From Rosellinia necatrix (lineage: Eukaryota > Ascomycota > Sordariomycetes > Xylariales > Xylariaceae): a stretch of DNA of 64,000 nt. The stretch is from NCBI GenBank assembly GCA_021209875.1, contig JAGYVD010000001.1, positions 1,736,001 through 1,800,000 on the forward strand, in the 5' to 3' direction. A program made the translations under genes and the position numbers. The notes beneath the pieces are model-generated. The model saw only the letters and a list, made by a program, of their open reading frames with translations. It was not told the DNA's origin and did no database searches. This document shows positions 48,374 to 58,556 of the stretch, piece after piece. Position 1 is the stretch's first letter, and each line of letters opens with the position of its first letter.

Positions 48374-49440
48374 ATGGCATCCAAACACGCATGGAAGATT
48401 GAGGTAAGTCTTGGACGAGGGGAGAAGACGTCTGCTTAGATTGTTAAGGATATGGGACTTAAGCGCCTACTAAATCCCCGAGCAGGTGGTGCCGTGGGAT
48501 CACTTGAGCCCCGAGCACGTACAGCGCATGCACGACCAACGAATAGCTTGTGGGTGGAGGGCAGACGAGGTTCCAGAATGGGTAGAATCCGCAAAGCGGG
48601 GAGGGAAGGTGTTCTACTGGGCCGTAGGTTGAATCCCATCGTCTCGGTACTGGTGCCATGCTTACAGGAACAACTACCGTTAGGTTTTAGCGGGAGATGT
48701 TGTAAATAGGGGCACGCTGCTGGAGCGATATATCGAAGCACATCCTCAGGTCCGTAAACCCGTTGGCGGGTTGGAAGACGGCCGCTTAGACTCTATAGGA
48801 AACGGGCTATCTTCGAGATACGGCGACGGAGGTTCGTCTCGCACGGCGGCAACCCACTGGCAGAGACTTCATGCCCATTGGCCATGTAGCACTTGACGTT
48901 CATGATGCCGAGGAAGACGCAGAGCTGGGTCTTCCGCCAGGCGCCGTTTGGGTCCACCAACTCTACATATCGAACACATTACAAGGAGGTGGGTACGGTG
49001 TCGCAACCATGGCGAACATCGAGGCTATAGCGGCGCAGGAACCCATGAAGGGGAAATGGATGGCATTGGACACGCTTGCAAAGGAGGTGCAGAGGGAGGT
49101 GCAGAAGGAGATGCAGAAGGAGGTGCAGAAGGAGATGCAGAAGGAGATGCAGATGGAGGCGGGCGAGACTGCTTCGATTGACGTAGGCATGGGCAACATG
49201 GTACCAGTGGTAAGTTATGCGACATGCTCGTACCCAATGGAATTCGTATTGAGCACATCTGCGCAGACGTCCAAGGAAGAATGGTACGCTCGCCAAGGAT
49301 ACCAAACATACAAACGGGGACCCGGGTATACTTACCAGACCCCAGAAGGACGCAGCGTCCAGCTACGGGTTTCCTATATGAAGAAGAGAATCGATGAGCA
49401 CCGTGGCCCCGGCTATTCCGGGTCCCCGCCTCGTGGATGA
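48374..49440 (+). CDS. GNAT-family N-acetyltransferase-like protein with coding minisatellite
   Basis: GNAT proteins transfer an acetyl group from acetyl-CoA to amines. This matches a fungal GNAT group of unknown substrate. Four exons: 48374-48403, 48486-48623, 48684-48749 and 48799-49440, with introns of 82, 60 and 49 bp. All are in phase and give 291 residues. Exon 1 is MASKHAWKIE, followed by VVPWDHLSPEHVQRMHDQRI, FYWAVLAGDVVNRGTLLERY and DTATEVRLARRQPTGRDFMP. The core strand-helix element is VWVHQLYISNTLQGGGYGVA, which contains the acetyl-CoA pyrophosphate-loop-like QGGGYG. In place of a short loop after LDTLAKE there are six tandem four-residue units, then SKEEWYARQGYQTYKR near the C-terminus. 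The last exon alone looks like a complete ORF starting at MPIGHVALD, but the upstream exons are needed to complete the domain. Confidence 0.85.
49081..49152 (+). repeat. Coding minisatellite, six 12-bp units
   Basis: Six near-identical copies of AAGGAGRTGCAG lie in frame and encode tandem KE(V/M)Q units inside the GNAT-like protein. Units differ by single substitutions. The 12-bp unit keeps the frame whatever the copy number. Confidence 0.92.
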
Positions 49441-50702
49441 ACCGGGGAAGTCTGTATTCTGGTTTAGGTAATTAGACCGACTGCAAGAAGCAGGATGGGC
49501 TATCCCAAGTTTCCCCTGGTTCTGCGGTATTGCAGGTCGACATGACAGGTAGCCCGCCCAACCGTTGCGAAGCGCAAATGAAACCGTCAAGGGGCGCTGC
49601 AAAGTGGGCGGGAATATTGAGATAGACGAAAAGGTGGAATGGTAATGGCTCGACAGAGCACGCTGGCTGCGAAAGCTTATGCAGGACAACTCATCGGACA
49701 TAACCAGAGGCGAGCGAGCCAATCAGACGGGGACCGCGCGTTGAGGCCATCATCCATCACAATGCAGCAACGGGGTATACTACATATAACTATACTAGAT
49801 AACTAGTAATCTTAACATATCCAAATACATATTTGAATCAGTCCCTGGGCGGATTGAGTTGTAATAAGCAGGTAGGTGCCTAAACTTATGTCAGTACTAA
49901 GTAGATAGGCAGTTTAGATTGGCAAAGAGGTTGGGTACAGATATGGGGATTGGAAGTGCTCCATGCAGGAGCTAAGCACGCTGTCGTGCACCCCGCCAGT
50001 GTTCACCCACAATGATGACGCGCCGAGGTGGGTTGAATTAATAACCAATAGGAACCCTGTCTAGTCCCGATTAAGCTAATTGCTTCCCTAAATGGCCAAT
50101 AGTGACAAGCAGCGGTCGAGACAACTGATGGGCAACAACTACCTACCTACATTGACGAGATTGACGAGACGCAGAGATTCTCTCGGCCTTAAGAGCGAGG
50201 CTTCCTACCCTCAACAACTACCCACCATTCGAACGTCCGACATCTGCAAACGCATTCCACCCTACGCAACCCCCCCCCCCCCCCCGCCCTCCCCCCTTTG
50301 CATTCGACGTATCGCCCCTCTCACTGGTCTTTCTGGGGTCCTGTCAATTCATTCCGGGTTATCTTGCGACCCAACCTCGTGGTAGAATTGGGCAGGATGG
50401 AAGCATGATACATGACCAGTCGCCAGGCCTTCGCAATCTCTCGCCCTCCCGACCCGAGTCGATCACTAGGATATAGGTTCTAATGACATACCTATACACA
50501 TGGGCATGATACCTACAGTAAATACGTACACGTGCTACTACAGTTCGCAAGCGCATCCACGCGTAACCTAGACCCGACCAGCCCGAAATACACAGGGCTA
50601 GTATATCGTATCTGCTTGTCTTGTTGCTCTCGCCGGGCCTCGTCTCGTCGTGCCTGTATGCCACCAGCCGCCGCTTCCTTCTTAAAGCGGTCCAGGACGA
50701 AG
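49441..50702. other. Intergenic region
   Basis: No gene is seen. A C16 run lies at 50270-50285. The right end is the upstream region of the Ecm11-domain gene. Confidence 0.5.
50270..50285. repeat. Poly-C tract (C16)
   Basis: A run of 16 C is read directly; intergenic. Confidence 0.9.
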
Positions 50703-52385
50703 ATGCAAGCCTGGGTGATTAACAACCCGGAGCTCGGCCATAGCCAGCCTGGTGTTGCCACTTCTGCTCCTGTGGCGGCCTACGACTCTTCAGCTCCGGG
50801 CCAAACACAGTCGCAGCCGCAGCCGCAACAGCAGCCTCAGCCTCAGCCGCGACCGCAGGCCCCGGCACCGCAGACACGCCACGTAAATATAACCCAGGCG
50901 AAGCCGATGACTGCACAGCAGACCTCACGGGGCCGTTCTCGTTCACCTATAGTCAATGCCAATGCCCAGCGCACAGCCGCCGCCACGGCCGCACGCATCC
51001 CTATGCCCCCCCGTTCCACCCACGTCCATACGGATACCCGAGATGGGCCTGTGAATATTCAACGCAGCAGAACAACAGCCTCCGAACCCTTCCAGCAAGC
51101 TAAAGGGTCGGCGCCGTTTTGGGACGAGTCGACGGCAGGGGATTCCGCGTTTAGTGATACTGCCAGTAATATTGGTGCTAACGTGCCGTTCACTCATCGC
51201 CAACTAGCAGTGGAGAGCCGTCCAGTTCTTGGTTATCAGCAGCATGAGAATCCACGGCACCGTTCTGCTCCAAGGCAATCTAGCCGGGTGGATCATCCGC
51301 CCCCTTTCGTCATTGGGTCGAATGGTCTGATTAACATAACGGGAAATGGGAATCCGAATGGAAATGGCCTCACTAGAAGCGCTTCCACCCCTGATGCAAG
51401 AAGCCGACGTGGTGGCTTCGAGGTCATTTCTGATAGCGGACATGAGTCATACACTGAGGAGAACCCGTACGATACATCACCAGAAAAGACGCCATCAGGG
51501 AAACGGCTCCAACATGCAAAGCCGTTAGCGGTTAGGTCAACCAGGTCCAATCCGTATCCTGGACGTGTTAGCTATCCAAGTGCTATCGCGGCCGCGATGC
51601 CACAACCTTCCATATCCCAAGTCTACCCAAACCACGGGCATGATGCGCCCGCTGAGGTCCCACAAAGCCAGCCGGAGCCCTCGACTAGACAGCAAGCCCC
51701 AGAACACCAACCTCATCGGCCAATCATCTTCGCTGACACCGAAGTTACCATGGTCAGTCGGAAAGACGATTTAGAGAATATGAGCGTTGGACGAGAACCA
51801 ACGCCCATGCCTGCCACGAAACCTACGGTCAAGGCAAAACCTCAAGTGAACCGACAACTCTTCGCCCGACTTAGTAAAGGCAAAGCTGACCTGCGCGAGA
51901 GCGGTGTTATACCTCACTCTCTGCCTGAGAAACGTCCGTCTGCCACGAAAAAACGCTCGCTTGAGTTAGACTATGATGATGGCGCATTGGCTGCTATGGA
52001 TTATACAACTTTGAAAGGTGAAGATTTTGACTTTGATCCGGCCCAAGCTGAAGCACGATCAGTTTTTGACTTGCCTCGGGGCACTTTGCCAGAAAAATTG
52101 GAGCACTTTTTCACCGAGGATGAAGCAAACCAGGCAAACTTCTTCACGAAAATGCCCGTTAAAGATTGGGAGGAGTCGGGTGACTGGATCCTTGGAAGAT
52201 TTGGAGAGATTATGGCCCGGTTCAAAGAGGTACGGCAAGAGAAACGAAACGTCGTGAACGCATTCGAGAACGAGATTGCCGAGCGGGAGGAAGCCGTACG
52301 AACCAAGATCCATGGCATCGGTCAGACTCTAACTGACTTGAAAACCGAGGGCGAAGATATGATGCTTGGTAAGGAATTGAGATGA
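50703..52385 (+). CDS. ECM11: Ecm11-domain protein
   Basis: Yeast Ecm11 is a SUMO-modified component of the synaptonemal complex central element. Filamentous-fungal proteins share mainly its C-terminal domain, and their role is less clear. The model is one exon of 560 residues. The domain (about residues 430-555) shows DYTTLKGEDFDFDP, GTLPEKLEHFFTEDEA, FFTKMPVKDWEESGDWILGR, FGEIMARFKEVRQEKRNVV and a probable coiled coil (FENEIAEREEAVRTKIHGIG). The N-terminal 400 residues are disordered, with Gln/Pro repeats (about residues 35-60) and Ser/Pro-rich tracts. ATG 50703 (MQAWVINNPELGHSQPG) is preferred. The frame is open upstream, with another ATG at 50658, so the start is uncertain by about 15 residues or an upstream exon could exist. 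Confidence 0.85.
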   Translation: MQAWVINNPELGHSQPGVATSAPVAAYDSSAPGQTQSQPQPQQQPQPQPRPQAPAPQTRHVNITQAKPMTAQQTSRGRSRSPIVNANAQRTAAATAARIPMPPRSTHVHTDTRDGPVNIQRSRTTASEPFQQAKGSAPFWDESTAGDSAFSDTASNIGANVPFTHRQLAVESRPVLGYQQHENPRHRSAPRQSSRVDHPPPFVIGSNGLINITGNGNPNGNGLTRSASTPDARSRRGGFEVISDSGHESYTEENPYDTSPEKTPSGKRLQHAKPLAVRSTRSNPYPGRVSYPSAIAAAMPQPSISQVYPNHGHDAPAEVPQSQPEPSTRQQAPEHQPHRPIIFADTEVTMVSRKDDLENMSVGREPTPMPATKPTVKAKPQVNRQLFARLSKGKADLRESGVIPHSLPEKRPSATKKRSLELDYDDGALAAMDYTTLKGEDFDFDPAQAEARSVFDLPRGTLPEKLEHFFTEDEANQANFFTKMPVKDWEESGDWILGRFGEIMARFKEVRQEKRNVVNAFENEIAEREEAVRTKIHGIGQTLTDLKTEGEDMMLGKELR

Positions 52386-52831
52386 TTTTTAATCAATGGA
52401 TGGCGGGTACAGTGCGCACGGGTTTGTTGAGAAGAAAATGCTATTGAACCGATATTACGACCGGGCACCAACCAAGGGTAGTAGTGTGAGAACGTGGTAA
52501 ACCACGTTGTGAGTTCAACCCGAGCCGTACCGTATTTTCACGACGTATGACCGCATGAGCCGGAGTTTTGGAGCTTTGCTTATATACTATTGCTTGACAT
52601 AGCAGCCAGTTGCTCGATTCGCTGGGATGGGTCGTATTTATAGACGGAACTCCAGGTGGTGTTCATATTAAGGCTTTTTAGCTGGCCGGTACAGGAGTTG
52701 TACGATACCCCCGTTATTGCCAAAATTAGCGGACTCTAGGAGAAACAAAAGAATATCGAAATGTTGCACTGTTGAACTGTCGAACTATTGGACTATTGGG
52801 CTATTGAACAAAAGGAGAGAAATATTCAGAA
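52386..52831. other. Short spacer with degenerate tandem repeat
   Basis: This lies between two convergently transcribed features. Near 52762-52810 a degenerate 8-10 bp unit (GAACTATTG / GACTATTGG / GCTATTGAAC) is repeated in tandem. Nothing coding is seen. Confidence 0.5.
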
Positions 52832-53063
52832 TCAAATGAGCATCTTGCTCCTCAATTGCCTATCCTTGTCGGCAAACAGGCCCCCACGCAACTTATCGGT
52901 GAACAGCTCGTAGGCGGGATAATAGGCGTCGACAAAAGCGCACGACCTGCTCGTCGGTCATGCCGGCGCCGCGGCGGGCGCGCAGGGTGGCCCCCTGCTC
53001 CCGGCGCCAGTCGTAGACCCAGGCGGGGTCCCGGTCCCGTTCACAGTCCGCCACGGCGCTCAT
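52832..53063 (-). pseudogene. Orphan C-terminal fragment of a D-glycerate 3-kinase-like gene
   Basis: D-glycerate 3-kinases (P-loop kinases) end with a region containing VYDWRREQ, GMTDEQV and FVDxYxPAYEL. All three are visible here: AWVYDWRREQGATLRARRG, GAGMTDEQVVRF, then VDAYYPAYELFTDKLRGGL and a stop at 52832. Only about 75 codons remain. The P-loop and everything upstream are absent, and beyond 53063 on the minus strand no related sequence is seen. The frame also breaks once, at the A4 run 52934-52937 (T4 in the gene), where removing one base joins VVRF to VDAYYPAYEL. The fragment is a small very GC-rich island in AT-richer flanks. I read it as a truncated gene relic. A fragment moved here by duplication or transposition, or a recently deleted gene, are both possible. 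Confidence 0.7.
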
Positions 53064-54737
53064 TGTGGTGGCTTTGGTATTCAATTTTGTCGGCGAGTGT
53101 GCCGGCCTCGGACCACTTTACAAAATCGCTGGTTTACTTCGGGTGTTCACTTAAGAGCGAGCGTCCCGCTTTATTTCTGCCTGGATTTTCTTTTCTTTTT
53201 CTTGGGAGGGTTTTTTTTCCGGATTTGGTGGGTTTCCTACGTCGCCGTTCACCAGATGACGACCACCATTATTTTGCCGGATATGCCATACGATGCCTTC
53301 AACCGACGACGTTGGGGATTCCGTGATGTTCTGAACCCCCGATTAGGTATTGTCTGATGTATCATAATCTATAAGTGGACCAGCCAGACACCTCACCGTC
53401 AAGGCCATTGCCGGGCTCGTCTCATTTCGTGAAAATACGTAGTTAAGGCTTACATAGTAGCGCTTTAGAACGGCGTGGGTGCTGGCCTCATCCGACTCAG
53501 CGTAACCATGGCTGACGTTGTGCGAAGATCCTTAACAGACAGTGTCCTTCATCGCTGTTGAGGTAGGGTTCAAAATCATATTCAAGATTACACCCGGTTT
53601 GACCACAGGGCCTTTGCCACTAGACTTATCAGACAGACAACTTACAGAATCAAGACGAGTCGAGAGATATAGGCCTACAAAACAAACAGTCTTCCTCAAT
53701 CAGGTCGCCGTTTGGGATCGTAAGTTTTGCGAATAACATGCGCCTCAGTGGCCGGATTTCCAGTGTCCGAATCGCGAGTGTATGGAAGGAAGGAATGCAC
53801 GATAAGCACCGAAAACGCCCAGTCGTGTTCTCGGGTGCTTTTAACTGTGTTGGCTTAGTTTATGTATTAGAATTGCGGGCTTGCTACCTAAATACTTACA
53901 CACTATGCTATAGGCTATTCATGTCACCCTCCACATCAAAGCTAACAGGCAAGTTAGGCAATTATGCCACCTTCAAATGTGCCCGTATAGAAGGCTTTTA
54001 CCGCGACCAATATTGATTGCTTTCAAAAATTGGTAGTTACACGCAAAGCTATGAATATGGGGTAGGCATAGTTTATAAAATGTAGCTGATCTCTGGCCCT
54101 ATTAATAGTTTGGCTCTTGTTGCCCCAACCTTTCGATAATGACATAATGCCCCTGCTCCGAAAGTTCTCGCATCTAACTCCCTTTTTCATGTGCGCGAGT
54201 CAAGAGTCAAGGGGAAGCCGATATCATGATTACAATTAGCGAATAGGGATATGAAGATACCAACTATCGCCGAAAGGGACCTTAGGGCTCTATGTATCAT
54301 TCGGCGCAGAATAATAAGTCCTTATTTCTTACTCAGTCTCGCTCTTGCTTGTTTGTGTATGGCCTGGGTGCTGATAGTATCCAAGTTGCTATGTGCGGAT
54401 TTGTGCTAAGCTAGACCAGGCCGTGCTATTCTACGATGCTGTTATAACGAAACAACAATGAAAAATATCGTAAGGAATATACTAATAGAAATAAGCAATT
54501 TAACCTACTCTTAGAGGCAATTTTTATGAGTAAATTCAAGCCGAGTTTTCAATTGAAGCATTCGAGAGACGGGCATGCACCCGCTTACAATATCCAGGGT
54601 TCTGTATGTACTGTGTTGCGGGGAATGACCATCTCATCGTGGGGAACCTGACAAGCTCTATCAAGTTTCTAGGTTAGTTCGTAAGATAGCTAGCCTATTT
54701 AGAGCATTTGCAACATATGCGCGATAGTGCACAACAC

Positions 54738-54752
54738 TTTTTTTTTTTTTTT
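54738..54752. repeat. Poly-T tract (T15)
   Basis: A run of 15 T is read directly; intergenic. Confidence 0.9.
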
Positions 54753-55109
54753 CGGAACTTAGTAGTAGTTATAGTCCATACGCCAACACCCTAGTTTAGA
54801 CTCTCAACTTTGCTTATAATCGATCTACCAGGATAGAAGGAAGCCTTATTCTCACGAGATATTAATATCACTGTCAGGGTTTCACTTGACTCGAATTAAA
54901 TTTGGCGACTTCGTGCATGTCGTTCGTGCACGTCGGCAAATATGCGTGCAAACCTGAGTCGCGCGCATGACCTCATCTTTCTCGAGCATTTGACATGTGA
55001 ACGATCGAAAAGCATTCTAGTCTGGGGAGACGGTGACGGCTAGCCTGATGGGGAATGGCGGAATTGCCGCGTGCTCGGCCAACAAAATCCACTACCCGAC
55101 ATATGGGTC

Positions 55110-55147
55110 CCTCGGCATTCCAGCCAGAGCTGGCAGAGCTGCCTCGG
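55110..55147 (+). promoter_or_regulatory. Two CCTCGG motifs, candidate FarA/FarB fatty-acid response sites
   Basis: CCTCGG occurs at 55110-55115 and 55142-55147, about 295-330 bp before the Fox2 ATG. In Aspergillus nidulans the zinc-cluster regulators FarA and FarB act through CCTCGG cores upstream of peroxisomal and beta-oxidation genes. The position and target gene fit, but a six-base word can occur by chance, and binding in this species is inferred. Confidence 0.5.
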
Positions 55148-55439
55148 CTGATTCTGTAGCGGAGTTTAGAGGCGGCATCTCTGAACGACAGCGCGCGCGC
55201 AGTTGCGTGGTAGTCGCTTTAACCAGCCAATACTTTTACCCGACACAACCGTCGGAGTCTCGCTCTTTCTTCTCACTCTTCCTCCACCCACACCATCACC
55301 ACCCACCCTTAACCTTCTCCCTCTTTCTTCTTGTGTATATTCCATCCCTCCTGAGACCAATCGTGTGATTTGGTGTTGGTGGTCTCTCTCTTCCTTGTCC
55401 CTCTGCCGATACCCAATCCCCCCCAAAGTGAAGCCCATC

Positions 55440-58400
55440 ATGTCGGGTCAATTGCGCTACGACGGCCAGGTCGCCGTCATTACCGGCGCCGGCGGCGGCT
55501 TGGGAAAAGCATACGCCACATTTTTTGCCTCAAGAGGAGCCAAGGTTGTCGTCAATGACCTCGGCGGTTCTTTTAAGGGCGAAGGCAATTCGACAAAGGT
55601 AATATAGAGAGAATCCCCAAACCAGCGCCGCCTCCTCCTCCTCCCCCTCCCCTTCCTGTCGTTGATCCCATTGATCCTGTTGATCACGATAGCTCCGACT
55701 CGTTTTAGACTAACACCGGTGTAATCCCGCAGGCTGCCGATGTAGTCGTCAACGAGATTAAAGCCGCCGGCGGTGAGGCCGTAGCCAACTATGACAGCGT
55801 CGAAAACGGCGACAAGATCATTGAAACCGCCATCAAGGCCTTCGGTCGCATCGACATTCTAATCAACAACGCCGGTATCCTGCGCGACATCAGCTTCAAG
55901 AACATGAAGGATGCCGATTGGGATTTGATCATGACGGTGCACGTCAAGGGCGCCTACAAGTGCTCCCGCGCGGCCTGGCCGTACTTCCGCAAGCAGAAGT
56001 ACGGCCGTGTCATCAACACCGCTTCGGCTGCTGGCCTCTTCGGCAACTTCGGTCAAGCCAACTACTCAGCCGCCAAACTGGCCATGGTTGGTTTCACAGA
56101 AACTCTAGCCAAAGAGGGCGCCAAGTATAATATCGTTAGCAACGTCATTGCCCCCATCGCTGCTAGCCGCATGACGGAGACCGTCATGCCTCCGGAGATG
56201 CTGGAGAATCTGAGGCCTGAGTGGGTTGTGCCCCTTGTGGCTGTTTTAGTCCACAAGGACAACACCAGTGAGAATGGTTCCATCTTCGAAGCTGGTGGTG
56301 GTCACATTGCCAAGTTTAGATGGGAGCGGTCGGGCGGTCTGCTCCTCAAGGCAGATGAGAGCTACACCCCTAGTGCTGTTATCAAGCAATGGAATAAGGT
56401 CACTGACTTCTCGAACCCACAATACCCTTCCGGAGTCAATGACTTCGTCGGCCTACTTGAGGATTCTATGAAACTAGGCCCCAGCCCGCAAGGAGAGAAG
56501 ATTGATTTCACAGGCCGTGTAGCTTTGGTGACTGGCGGCGGCGCCGGAATCGGTCGTGCTTATTGTCTTGCCTTTGCTAAAGCCGGTGCGTCGGTTGTCG
56601 TCAACGACCTCGTGGACCCGGATACTGTGGTGGAGGAAATTAAGAAAATGGGAGGCAAGGCAGCTGGTGTCAAGGCCTCATCTGAAGATGGTGATGCGGT
56701 CGTCAAGGGTGCCATTGACGCCTTTGGCCGACTTGATATTGTTGTCAACAATGCTGGTATCCTACGAGACAGGGCTTTTGCTAACATGGACGATAAACTG
56801 TGGGACCCGGTTTTGAGCGTGCATCTTCGAGGTACTTATAAAGTCACCAAAGCTGCTTGGCCCTACTTCCTCAAGCAGAAGTACGGACGTATCATCAACA
56901 CCACCTCTACGAGTGGTATCTATGGTAACTTCGGACAGGCCAACTATGCCGCAGCGGTAAGTAAACAACTAGCTGATTCGAATTGCAAGAAACTGACAGC
57001 CGGGGGTTATTTAGAAACTAGGCATTCTGGGCTTTTCTCGAGCCATCGCGCTTGAGGGCGCGAAGTACAACATTTACACTAACACTATTGCCCCCAACGC
57101 CGGAACGGCGATGACGGCCACGATCCTGCCTCCAGAGCTAGTACAAGCTTTTAAGCCCGACTACATAGCGCCTCTCGTCCTCGCTCTTGCCAGCGACAAG
57201 ATCCCTAAAAATCCCAACGGTGGTCTCTACGAAGTTGGGTCTGGTTGGTGCGGCCAGACAAGGTGGCAGCGTTCCGGCGGTGTTGGCTTCCCACTCGATG
57301 TGAAACTGGAACCCGAGGAGGTCGCCAAGAATTGGTCCAAGATCCTCGACTTCGAAGATGGCCGGTCTGATAACCCTGAAAAGACGTCATCTTCAATAGA
57401 AAAAGTGATGGCGAATATGGGTAACAGACGCGGGGCATCTAAGGTATGAACATTACTTTCCTCGATGCGCCCCTTTACGCTGTATATATAAGTTTTACAC
57501 TAGAATAGCTGGAATACTACGTTTTTGGCGTTAACAAAATCTCTTGGTTTAGCAACCTAGCGAGAGCAACCAGTACCTTGAAGCCCAAGAAAAGGCCAAG
57601 AAATCGAAATCGGAACCAACCGAATTCAGCTACACAGACCGTGACGCTATGCTGTATAACTTGGGTATCGGTGCCAAGCGCACAGATCTCCCTTATGTCT
57701 TCGAAGGTCATGAGGATTTCCAGATCCTTCCCACGTATGGTGTCATTCCGCAGTTCGACACCAATATGCCCTTTAGCTTCGACGATGTCGTGCCCAACTT
57801 CTCACCCATGATGTTGCTTCACGGCGAGCAGTATCTTGAAGTTAAGAAGTATCCCATTCCCACGGCAGCAAGGACAAAGAACTATGCCAAATTAATAGAG
57901 GTTGTCGACAAGGGCTCTGCTGCTATCCTGAAGAGCGGCGTCACCACGGTGAACGCCGAGAACGGCGAAGAGCTCTTCTACAATGAATCGACCGTCTTCC
58001 TTCGAGGTTGTGGTGGATTCGATGGCCAAAAGAAGCCTGCTGACCGTGGGGCCGCGACCGCCGCCAATGTCCCTCCCAAGAGAGCTCCCGATGTTGTGGT
58101 GGAGTCACCGACCACTGCTGAGCAAGCAGCGATTTACCGCTTGAGTGGTGATTACAAGTGAGTCCTCAATCACTATCCCTATGCGCCCGTCTCAATAGCA
58201 CCTGTTATTATATTCTCCCGATGGTTATTACTTGACTAACGTGTTCTCACTGTTTTAGCCCTCTCCATATCGATCCGAACTTTGCCAAGATGGGTGGGTT
58301 CAAGGAGCCTATCCTACACGGGCTATGCTTTATGGGAATTGCGGGCAAGGCCATTTACGAAAGCTTCGGTCCGTTCAAGAATATCAAAGTCCGATTCGCC

Positions 58401-58556
58401 GGCTCTGTGTTCCCCGGTCAGACCCTCGTCACAGAAATGTGGAAAGAAGGAAAGGGCAAGGTCATCTTCCAAGTTAAGGTCAGGGAAACAGGCAAGCTTG
58501 CTATTTCGGGAGCCGCCGCCGAGCTGGTAGATGGTTCGAAGGGCGGGAAGTTGTAG
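55440..58556 (+). CDS. FOX2: Peroxisomal multifunctional beta-oxidation enzyme type 2 (Fox2)
   Basis: Fox2 catalyses two steps of peroxisomal fatty-acid beta-oxidation: hydration of trans-2-enoyl-CoA and oxidation of the (3R)-hydroxyacyl-CoA. Five exons: 55440-55598, 55733-56956, 57015-57443, 57553-58157 and 58259-58556, with introns of 134, 58, 109 and 101 bp. All phases agree and give 904 residues. Two tandem short-chain dehydrogenase domains are present. The first has [12 protein letters not shown] and catalytic YSAAK; the second has [12 protein letters not shown] and YAAAK, the latter split by intron 2. A MaoC/hot-dog hydratase-2 domain follows, whose signature is [11 protein letters not shown] and then [20 protein letters not shown], with intron 4 inside the motif. 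The protein ends GGKL, whose last three residues (GKL) are a plausible PTS1-type peroxisomal signal, though less canonical than SKL. The gene looks intact. Confidence 0.96.

Larger units (their letters stand above)
53064..55439. other. Intergenic region upstream of FOX2
   Basis: No gene is seen. The part from about 53.4 to 55.0 kb is AT-richer than average and includes a T15 run at 54738. From about 55250 the sequence is pyrimidine-rich (CTCTTTCTTC-type), as in many fungal promoter/5'-leader regions, up to the Fox2 start. Two CCTCGG sites are listed separately. Confidence 0.55.
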
